A stretch of 10,344 bases of DNA, taken from assembly GCA_015295885.1 (NCBI GenBank), contig DVEE01000440.1, positions 1-10,344 on the forward strand. Reading direction: 5' to 3'. A model generated the notes under the pieces. The model was not told the DNA's origin and did not search any database. It saw nothing but the letters and a program-made list of their open reading frames with translations. Position numbers and translations under genes: made by a program. Every line of letters starts with the position of its first letter. Position 1 is the first letter of the stretch. Source of the stretch: Leptolyngbyaceae cyanobacterium M65_K2018_010 (lineage in GTDB: Bacteria > Cyanobacteriota > Cyanobacteriia > Phormidesmidales > Phormidesmidaceae). Below, in pieces: positions 6,087-10,344 of the stretch.

Positions 6087-6515
6087 ATGCAGCGAATCAG
6101 GCGAGGTTGGTTGATTTTGGTCATGATGGTGAGCCTGTGGGGTTGGCTGGGGGCCATGCAACCGGCCCTGGCCGCTACCTCTAGGGCAGTAGAGCCGTCT
6201 CAGCTGATTGCTCTGGGACCGGTGCGCCAGAACCCGGTAGATAAAAAACTATCGACGGAATACGGCAAAAAGCTCGACCTCAACAACAGCAACGTGCTGG
6301 CCTTTCGGAAATATCCGGGCCTATACCCCAACCTGGCCCGGAAGATCCTGGAAAACGCACCCTACGAGAAGGTGGAAGATGTGCTGAATCTGCCCGGCCT
6401 AACCGAGCAGCAATTGGAACTCTTGCGCAAAAACCTCGATAACTTTACCGTGACTGAGGTTGAACCGGCTCTGGTGGAGGGCGGCGATCGCTTTAATCCG
6501 GGCATCTACAAGTAG
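6087..6515 (+). CDS. psbU: Photosystem II extrinsic protein PsbU (12 kDa)
   Basis: Lumenal subunit of the oxygen-evolving complex that binds next to PsbV and stabilises the manganese cluster environment. The precursor is 142 residues. Residues 1-30 form a signal peptide (MQRIRRGW basic end, hydrophobic core, AMQPALAA). The mature part contains the PsbU hallmarks: KLDLNNSNVLAFRKYPGLYP (62-81), then APYEKVEDVLNLPGLTE (91-107), a helix-hairpin-helix fold related to DNA-binding folds but not used for DNA here, and the end TVTEVEPALVEGGDRFNPGI with YK (121-142). About 15 residues between the signal peptide and the conserved core (SRAVEPSQLIALGPVR) are unremarkable. The ATG at 6087 is preceded by AGGAGG at 6072-6077, nine bases away; a longer frame from TTG at 6078 abuts that site and is rejected. 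A hairpin terminator lies downstream. Confidence 0.96.
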   Translation: MQRIRRGWLILVMMVSLWGWLGAMQPALAATSRAVEPSQLIALGPVRQNPVDKKLSTEYGKKLDLNNSNVLAFRKYPGLYPNLARKILENAPYEKVEDVLNLPGLTEQQLELLRKNLDNFTVTEVEPALVEGGDRFNPGIYK

Positions 6516-6537
6516 GCGATAAATAGGTGATCGGCCT

Positions 6538-6582
6538 AGGTGCAGCACCTCTGGGGCCCGGGTGTCAGCCCCTTAAGGGCTA
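6538..6582. other. Hairpin-rich stretch after psbU
   Basis: Contains AGGTGC-A-GCACCT (6538-6550), a near-perfect small palindrome, and AGCCC-CTTAA-GGGCT (6568-6582). Neither is followed by T. They may protect the psbU mRNA 3' end before the better terminator at 6660. Confidence 0.35.
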
Positions 6583-6659
6583 GTCCCATTTCTAACCAGG
6601 TGACCATTTCTAGACCAATGTTTTGTCTGTCCCTGAGGGGCTTCACCCTAAAACGGTAG

Positions 6660-6685
6660 AACCCGGGTATCTACACCTGGGTTTT
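6660..6685 (+). terminator. Terminator downstream of psbU
   Basis: Nine-base-pair stem AACCCGGGT/ACCTGGGTT with one G-U pair and loop ATCTAC, ending in four T (6682-6685). It lies 145 bases past the psbU stop and before the next gene. The T-run is short, so termination may be partial. Confidence 0.6.
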
Positions 6686-6727
6686 GCCGTGGATTGGCCT
6701 CACGGTTATGGATCCGTCCGAAGAATC

Positions 6728-6752
6728 GGGTTTCTAGAAACCCTCAATTGAG
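6728..6752 (+). promoter_or_regulatory. Two fused perfect palindromes, candidate operator
   Basis: GGGTTTCTAGAAACCC (6728-6743) is a perfect 16-bp palindrome; CTCAATTGAG (6743-6752) is a perfect 10-bp palindrome sharing one base with it. They end 26 bases before the start of a gene with a helix-turn-helix-like N-terminus, so autoregulation is a reasonable inference. A partial copy (TTTCTAGA) occurs at 6607. Confidence 0.5.
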
Positions 6753-6778
6753 ACTTTAGGTTGGTAAGACTGTCGGTA

Positions 6779-7537
6779 ATGCCCATGACCCCTGATCAAG
6801 CGGCTGAAATTTTGCGTCTGCGGGAAGCCCAGCTTGCCCCCAAGCAAATTGCTCGCCAATTGGGCCTCCGGCCCGCTGAGGTAACGGCCTTTATCCGTGA
6901 CCATGCCGAGGAAGCCTATTTGGAAAAAGCCCGATCGGGCAACCTCCTACCCTTGCAGGAATGCCGGGTGAATCAGGGGGCTGTTCAAAATCTGCTGCGG
7001 CCCCAAAAAGCCGGGCTCTTTTCAAAGTTAACCAATCGCAACCAAGATGATGGGGTAGGCGGGCTATGTGAAGTCGTGGTAGCCCGGCAGGACCATAACC
7101 GTCTGCTGGTCGGGAGCTACCTGGTCGATTATTGGTGCTTGGGGGTTAAGGATGCCATGGGGCCTCGTAAAATGGGCCGCAGTGAGTACCAACTCTATCT
7201 CAAATCCAATGAGGATCGGTTTGAGCAGCCGTTTGTAGACATTACCCTAGACCAGGCCCAGGCGATTGTTTACGGAGCCGTGGACTATGCTCGCAGCATT
7301 GGCCTTGAGCCCAACCGAGCCTTTAATACCAAGGTTCAAGCTCACCTCGGCTCACGCCCGGAAACGCTGCTGCCCCTAGAATTTGGCAAAGATGGCCAAC
7401 CCTTCTTTATCAGTGGCCCCTACGATAATGCCGAAAAAATTATCAAAACCCTCCAGGCCACGGTGGGGGAAGGCAATTTTCACTACCTGGCTGCCATTGG
7501 CGGGTCTGGGATGATGGATGGCGATTTTTTCCTGTAG
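6779..7537 (+). CDS. Conserved protein with helix-turn-helix-like N-terminus and uncharacterised C-terminal domain
   Basis: A 252-residue protein. Residues 5-40 (PDQAAEILRLREAQL, then APKQIARQLGLRPAEVTAFI) match a Hin/sigma-type helix-turn-helix: helix, KQIARQLGL turn, PAEVTAFIR recognition helix. The remainder is a globular domain I have seen in cyanobacterial and other bacterial proteins without a known role, with YLVDYWCLGVKDA (114-126), then AQAIVYGAVDYARSIGLEPN and PLEFGKDGQPFFISGPYDN, and near the end GEGNFHYL. These imply a conserved fold rather than a random frame. No signal peptide or membrane helix is seen. DNA binding is likely but unproven. The start is uncertain: ATG at 6779 (chosen) or 6785; TTG at 6761 is in frame too. 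No strong Shine-Dalgarno is visible. A double palindrome lies just upstream. It converges on gltD, with a 178-base gap holding a hairpin. Confidence 0.82.
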   Translation: MPMTPDQAAEILRLREAQLAPKQIARQLGLRPAEVTAFIRDHAEEAYLEKARSGNLLPLQECRVNQGAVQNLLRPQKAGLFSKLTNRNQDDGVGGLCEVVVARQDHNRLLVGSYLVDYWCLGVKDAMGPRKMGRSEYQLYLKSNEDRFEQPFVDITLDQAQAIVYGAVDYARSIGLEPNRAFNTKVQAHLGSRPETLLPLEFGKDGQPFFISGPYDNAEKIIKTLQATVGEGNFHYLAAIGGSGMMDGDFFL

Positions 7538-7690
7538 ATCCTTACACCATCGACAGCTTTCCTGGGGCGTCGAGGGGCGACTTAGAACATCGATGTAAGC
7601 ATCCGGTTAGCCAGAATGTCGAGCAAAGCTGGGTCGTGGAGGAGTGCGGGTTTAACCGATGCTCCCCCAACGGCAGGGTAGCCATGGACA

Positions 7691-7707
7691 AAGGGCTGGA
7701 GGCCCTT
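7691..7707 (-). terminator. Hairpin after gltD, possible terminator
   Basis: Perfect 6-bp stem AAGGGC/GCCCTT with a 5-base loop, 9 bases past the gltD stop. On the minus strand only three T end the stem, so it is a weak intrinsic terminator. It may also serve the converging plus-strand gene that ends at 7537. Confidence 0.45.
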
Positions 7708-7715
7708 CAGCGGAG

Positions 7716-9200
7716 CTAGGGCAGCTCGGTGGTGCCCATCAGGTAGCGATCGCACTCCCGCGCCGCCCCCCGGCCCTCGTTGATGGCCCAGACCACCAGG
7801 CTCTGGCCCCGGCGGCAATCGCCGGCGGCAAAGACGCCAGGAATGGAGGTGGTGTACTGCTCGTGCTCGGCTTTCACGTTGCTGCGGGCATCTTTCTCTA
7901 GGCCCAGGGCATCGATCAGGGGTTGTTCAGGCCCCAAAAAGCCCATGGCCAGCAGCACCAGTTGGGCGGGAATTACCTTCTCAGTACCGGGTACGTGCTG
8001 AGGTACGAAGCGGCCACTGTCGTCCTTGCCCCATTGAATTTGTACCGTGTGGACAGCCTTGACTTGACCCTGGTCATCCCCCTCAAAGTGGGTGGCGGTG
8101 GTCAGGTAGGTGCGGGGGTCCGCCCCAAACAGGGCGGCCGCCTCTTCCTGGCCGTAGTCCATTTTGTAGACCTTCGGCCACTCGGGCCAGGGGTTACCCG
8201 CAGAGCGGCTCTCGGGCGGCTGGGGCATGATTTCGAGCTGGGTGACGCTGTTGCAGCCGTGGCGAATGGAGGTGCCCACACAGTCGGTGCCGGTGTCGCC
8301 GCCGCCGATGATTACCACATCCTTACCGGCGGCGGAAATATAGCCGGAGGTGGGTTGCCCGTCCAGCAGGGAGCGGGTGTTTTCGGCCAGGAACTCCATG
8401 GCAAAGTGGATGCCCTGAAGATCACGCCCCTCGATGGGCAGGTCACGGGGTTTGGTGGCCCCCGTGCAGAGCACCACCGCATCAAAGTCGTTGATCAGGG
8501 TGGCGGCGGGTAGGTCTTTACCCACTTCGGTGTTGCACACAAAAGTGACGCCCTCGGCTTCCAGCACATCCAAGCGACGCTGGACCACGAGGCGCTTGTC
8601 TAGCTTCATGTTAGGGATTCCGTACATGAGCAGGCCCCCGGGGCGATCGGCCCGTTCGTACACGGTGACCCAGTGCCCCGCCGAGTTAAGCTGGGCGGCG
8701 GCAGCCAACCCCGCCGGGCCAGAGCCAATCACCGCGACTTTTTTACCCGTGCGCTGCGGGGGTGGGGTGGGGGTAATCCAGCCTGACTCCCAGCCCTTTT
8801 CGGCGATGGAGTACTCGATGTTTTTGATCGTCACCGGTGGGCTAGTGATGCCCAGCACGCAGGAGCCCTCACAGGGAGCGGGACATACCCGCCCGGTAAA
8901 TTCCGGGAAATTGTTAGTTTTGTGCAGTCGCTCTAGGGCTTCTTCCCACAGGCCCCGATACACCAGGTCGTTCCATTCGGGGATTAGATTGTTGATGGGG
9001 CAGCCGCTGGCCATGCCACTGATGGTCATGCCCGTGTGGCAGAAGGGGGTGCCGCAATCCATACAGCGAGCCCCCTGGGTGCGGAGGTTCTCCTCCGGCA
9101 TGGGCAGGTGGAACTCGTCCCAGTTGCGAATGCGATCGGCGGGGGCGACTTCTTGGGCCACTTCCCGCAGATATTCCATAAAGCCAGTCGGTTTTCCCAT
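7716..9200 (-). CDS. gltD: Glutamate synthase small subunit (NADPH-type GltD)
   Basis: Supplies electrons from NAD(P)H through FAD and iron-sulfur clusters to the glutamate synthase large subunit (GltB), which makes two glutamates from glutamine and 2-oxoglutarate. The protein has 494 residues, the usual GltD length. N-terminal cysteines for the 4Fe-4S clusters are at 46, 49, 54 and 67 (CMDCGTPFC ... GCPINN) and 106, 110 and 114 (CPAPCEGSC). The FAD-binding motif is VAVIGSGPAGLAAAA (155-169) with YERADRPGGLLMYGIP after it. The NADPH motif is VVIIGGGDTGTDC (295-307). The end has GVFAAGDCRRGQSLVVWAINEG, the FAD-closing motif. The start is the ATG at 9200, preceded by AGGA 8 bases upstream; a TTG-started extension to 9332 adds non-conserved sequence. 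gltB is not adjacent. Many cyanobacteria rely on ferredoxin-GOGAT (GlsF), so a separate NADPH-type small subunit is worth noting. I found no NtcA site (GTA-N8-TAC) upstream. Confidence 0.96.
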   Translation of the reverse strand: MGKPTGFMEYLREVAQEVAPADRIRNWDEFHLPMPEENLRTQGARCMDCGTPFCHTGMTISGMASGCPINNLIPEWNDLVYRGLWEEALERLHKTNNFPEFTGRVCPAPCEGSCVLGITSPPVTIKNIEYSIAEKGWESGWITPTPPPQRTGKKVAVIGSGPAGLAAAAQLNSAGHWVTVYERADRPGGLLMYGIPNMKLDKRLVVQRRLDVLEAEGVTFVCNTEVGKDLPAATLINDFDAVVLCTGATKPRDLPIEGRDLQGIHFAMEFLAENTRSLLDGQPTSGYISAAGKDVVIIGGGDTGTDCVGTSIRHGCNSVTQLEIMPQPPESRSAGNPWPEWPKVYKMDYGQEEAAALFGADPRTYLTTATHFEGDDQGQVKAVHTVQIQWGKDDSGRFVPQHVPGTEKVIPAQLVLLAMGFLGPEQPLIDALGLEKDARSNVKAEHEQYTTSIPGVFAAGDCRRGQSLVVWAINEGRGAARECDRYLMGTTELP

Positions 9201-9484
9201 GGTGGTTGTCCTGAAGGTGGTTATTGTGCTGGTTTTGAAAATCCAAAAGTATCGCGGGCGAGGTGACACACAATGGATGCCACCGGCATTAAAGCTTGAG
9301 TTTACCTGGCCTTCCCCAGCCCGCCCAAACACGAATACATATCTGTCATTTTCCGTTATCCCTTAGAATAAAAGGGAGCTTCTAGGCTGCAAAGGAAATC
9401 TGGAATCTTTTTATGCCATGTTAAGTTTTCGTTACCCTCCAGCAGTGGGGTATTCCTCGAGCAGCGCATTGTGAAAGAAGAATA
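9201..9484. other. Intergenic region between gltD and the decayed toxin-antitoxin operon
   Basis: These 284 bases hold no supported gene. There is a 6-bp hairpin TCCCTT/AAGGGA (9359-9377) without a T-run. A weak gltD -10 (GATACT, minus strand, 9253-9248) lies about 50 bases from the ATG without a matching -35. The right half is AT-rich. Confidence 0.4.
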
Positions 9485-9541
9485 GTGAGCAATAAGTTAG
9501 ATCGTATAACGGTCAATCCAGAGGTTTGCCTGGGCTAACCG

Positions 9542-9549
9542 ACCGTTCG
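9542..9549 (+). repeat. Target-site duplication, left copy
   Basis: ACCGTTCG directly before the left terminal inverted repeat of the 99-bp element; an identical copy lies at 9649-9656. Confidence 0.88.
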
Positions 9550-9648
9550 GGCACTGGTTTCCTAAAGTGGGATTCCTGGTTTTTCGTTGCCTGGAATCCC
9601 TATGCAGCAAGTGTTCCAGAAATCGTCCAACTTTAACAGTCCAGTGCC
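9550..9648. mobile_element. 99-bp miniature inverted-repeat element (MITE) inside the DUF433 gene
   Basis: The ends are perfect 8-bp terminal inverted repeats: GGCACTGG (9550-9557) and CCAGTGCC (9641-9648). The similarity continues inwards with gaps: from both ends the sequence reads GGCACTGG, five mostly unmatched bases, TAAAGT, one mismatch, GGA. The centre-left holds a second perfect inverted repeat, GGGATTCC (9569-9576) with GGAATCCC (9593-9600). There is no coding capacity, so it would have been moved in trans by a full-size insertion sequence. An 8-bp target duplication and GGC-type ends fit several families, including IS6 and IS1595; I cannot choose between them. The reconstructed empty site restores a DUF433 reading frame, which is strong evidence for insertion. 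Confidence 0.88.
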
Positions 9649-9656
9649 ACCGTTCG
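9649..9656 (+). repeat. Target-site duplication, right copy
   Basis: ACCGTTCG directly after the right terminal inverted repeat of the 99-bp element, matching 9542-9549 exactly. Confidence 0.88.
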
Positions 9657-9821
9657 CGGCATGAGCATTACTGTTGGTTTTATTCTAAAACGATTGGCAA
9701 GTAAGCTATCTGTCCAGGAAGTTTTAGAAGCTTCCCCCGAGCTGGAAGAGGAAGACATTCGACAGACTCTAAACTATGCAGCTTGGGCAGTATCTGATCG
9801 CATCATTACTATCCCATCAGC

Positions 9822-9998
9822 ATGAGTCAATTGCGTTTGATTGCTGATGTTCATATCTCTCCATTAACGGTTGCTGTGCTGCGATCGCAGAGCTACGAAA
9901 TTGTCCGCTCTACAGATTTGCTACCAGCAACAGCTTCGGATATAGAAATATTAGGGCTGGCAAGATTAGGGCTGGCAAGAGTCGAAAATTGGATTGTT
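9822..9998 (+). pseudogene. DUF5615 PIN-like toxin gene, 5' part only
   Basis: The first 59 residues match the start of DUF5615 proteins, predicted PIN-like nucleases that act as toxins with DUF433 antitoxins. RLIADVHISPLTVAVLRSQ carries the N-terminal acidic residue (Asp9) expected at the active site, and IVRSTDLLPATASDIEIL is the second conserved block. After ENWIV the family would continue with a T-x-D-x-D-F-type motif and another 50 or so residues, but from 9999 the frame enters unrelated DNA and runs to 10157 by chance. A 15-bp tandem duplication adds five residues (LGLAR repeated) just before the break. The ATG overlaps the antitoxin stop (ATGA). With the catalytic Asp-rich C-terminal half missing it should be inactive. 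The missing 3' half, if it survives, would lie beyond the window on the far side of the insertion. Confidence 0.83.
9951..9980 (+). repeat. 15-bp perfect tandem duplication in the toxin fragment
   Basis: TTAGGGCTGGCAAGA occurs twice in a row (9951-9965, 9966-9980), adding LGLAR in frame. This is the kind of change expected from slippage in a gene no longer under selection. Confidence 0.9.
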
Positions 9999-10344
9999 CG
10001 GGTGCATCCCAGTATTGCAAGACTCGTTTTGAGACTGACCATTAAGATAAGCCGCTCGGTGCTTCAACACCTGAGGAATATACTTCCGCTCCCATGGCAC
10101 TCCCGAGAATTTGATTCTCCCTCCAAGTGGTTTCACGGTGGATTCCACGGCCCTTGAGCCGATGAAGATGCCCTCCGCTTGATAATAGGCGTAGTTGACG
10201 ATACGAGTCGATGCTGATGCAGATACTGGCAAAAGTTTCGGGCGGCCCTGTGGCGCAACGGCTCAAAGAGTGCCAAGGTTTCCTCCCCTCTGCCTCGCCA
10301 TCGCGCTGGATAGCTCACCCCCAGAGCATCTGGCTCTGGCAACC
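9999..10344 (-). mobile_element. End of an ISKra4-like insertion sequence with a frameshifted transposase remnant
   Basis: On the minus strand two frames join into one C-terminal transposase region. The upstream frame gives EETLALFEPLRHRAARNFCQ, then YLHQHR; the next frame gives RIVNYAYYQAEGIFIGSRAV, then ESTVK and, further on, PQVLKHRAAYLNGQ. The GS-x-xVES block and the HRxAYLNG ending are what I recall for ISKra4-type transposases of cyanobacteria. The join near 10205 needs one missing base, so the gene is frameshifted. A further shift near 10285-10300 is possible, since ELSSAMARQRG appears in the third frame. The normal Gly after GS is Arg here. The protein end also reads through the presumed IS end. 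The left boundary, set by where the toxin homology stops, is at 9998/9999, and the IS would begin CGGGTGCATCCC. The rest of the element lies outside the window. Confidence 0.65.

Larger units (their letters stand above)
9485..9825 (+). pseudogene. DUF433 antitoxin gene, split by a MITE and carrying a stop
   Basis: DUF433 proteins are about 75-residue antitoxins, usually paired with DUF5615 PIN-like toxins. The N-terminal part starts at GTG 9485: VSNKLDRITVNPEVCLG (17 residues) and then TAA at 9536. The C-terminal part lies at 9661-9825 (SITVGFILKRLASKLSVQEV, then LEASPELEEEDIRQTLNYAA). Between them sits a 99-bp element with its 8-bp target duplication. Deleting 107 bases (element plus one duplication) joins the two parts in frame as LG-stop-PTVRGMSITVGF, which matches the family's GKPxxRGxxI core with the lysine codon replaced by TAA. 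Two separate lesions (insertion and nonsense codon) therefore inactivate it; the order of events is unknown. The stop TGA overlaps the toxin ATG (ATGA), the usual coupling of this pair. An internal ATG at 9661 could start a 54-residue fragment lacking the DNA-binding start; I do not think it is functional. Confidence 0.88.

Noticed and set aside
7582..7818. Minus-strand frame overlapping the end of gltD, with a protein-like end (LLDILANRMLTSMF)
   Set aside because: Most of it is gltD in another frame; there is no ribosome site and no family match I recognise. The short unique end (7582-7715) is too little to call.
8434..9366. Long plus-strand open frame opposite gltD
   Set aside because: Composition is Ser/Arg/Pro-rich, as expected for the antisense of a GC-rich gene; gltD on the other strand is certain.
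9201..9400. NtcA-binding site upstream of gltD
   Set aside because: No GTA-N8-TAC or close variant was found by eye on either strand.
9661..9825. Internal ATG as a true start of a short antitoxin
   Set aside because: It lacks the N-terminal third of DUF433, has no Shine-Dalgarno, and the missing part lies upstream beyond the MITE in the right frame.
21..9888. Recurrent GCGATCGC octamers as a special repeat system
   Set aside because: These are HIP1 sites, widespread in cyanobacterial genomes; useful as a lineage marker but not specific to this locus.
9999..10157. Continuation of the toxin frame to 10157 as a divergent C-terminus
   Set aside because: The minus strand of the same bases encodes a recognisable transposase end, so the plus frame is accidental.
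1..10344. tRNA, rRNA, CRISPR array or riboswitch
   Set aside because: No cloverleaf-like sequence, no regularly spaced repeats and no known riboswitch core were seen by eye; a covariance-model search (Infernal/tRNAscan) could still reveal small RNAs.

Overview
The window is chromosomal DNA from a cyanobacterium. It carries genes for plastocyanin, cytochrome c-550 (PsbV) and PsbU, an N-terminal piece of a SigC-like sigma factor, AccD and GltD. At least nine copies of the cyanobacterial HIP1 palindrome GCGATCGC (at 21, 2183, 3035, 3480, 4198, 5399, 6484, 7746 and 9881) support this. The fairly GC-rich genes suggest a Leptolyngbya/Nodosilinea-like filamentous or unicellular lineage, but the genus cannot be fixed from this window alone.

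Layout. Positions 1-395 (minus) hold the start of a group 2 sigma factor, cut by the window edge. A 56-residue free-standing PCP_red domain protein follows at 719-889 (plus). From 1042 to 4608 everything is on the minus strand, transcribed leftwards: an unrecognised protein with two tandem helical repeats (3556-4608), accD (2387-3334), psbV (1711-2217) and petE (1042-1458), with a clear terminator after petE. From 4883 to 7537 everything is on the plus strand: a small soluble protein carrying a Hlip/Psb34-like NNYAVEP motif, a pentapeptide-repeat protein, psbU with a terminator, and a protein with a helix-turn-helix-like start preceded by two fused palindromes. gltD (7716-9200, minus) converges on the last of these.

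The genes share a theme. psbV and psbU encode two of the three cyanobacterial extrinsic proteins of the oxygen-evolving complex, and petE supplies the lumenal electron carrier to photosystem I. PCP_red is a domain of the dark-operative protochlorophyllide reductase. The small NNYAVEP protein may also be linked to photosystem II. AccD and GltD are core carbon and nitrogen enzymes. Each gene appears to be its own transcription unit, since intergenic gaps are 100-320 bases and often contain hairpins.

The most unusual part is the right end, 9485-10344, a decayed toxin-antitoxin operon. A DUF433 antitoxin gene overlaps a DUF5615 PIN-like toxin gene by ATGA. The antitoxin gene is split by a 99-bp element with 8-bp perfect terminal inverted repeats and an 8-bp target duplication (a MITE). 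Removing the element and one duplication restores the DUF433 frame exactly, apart from one stop codon where the family has lysine. The toxin gene carries a 15-bp tandem duplication and is cut off by the end of a frameshifted ISKra4-like transposase remnant that runs off the window.
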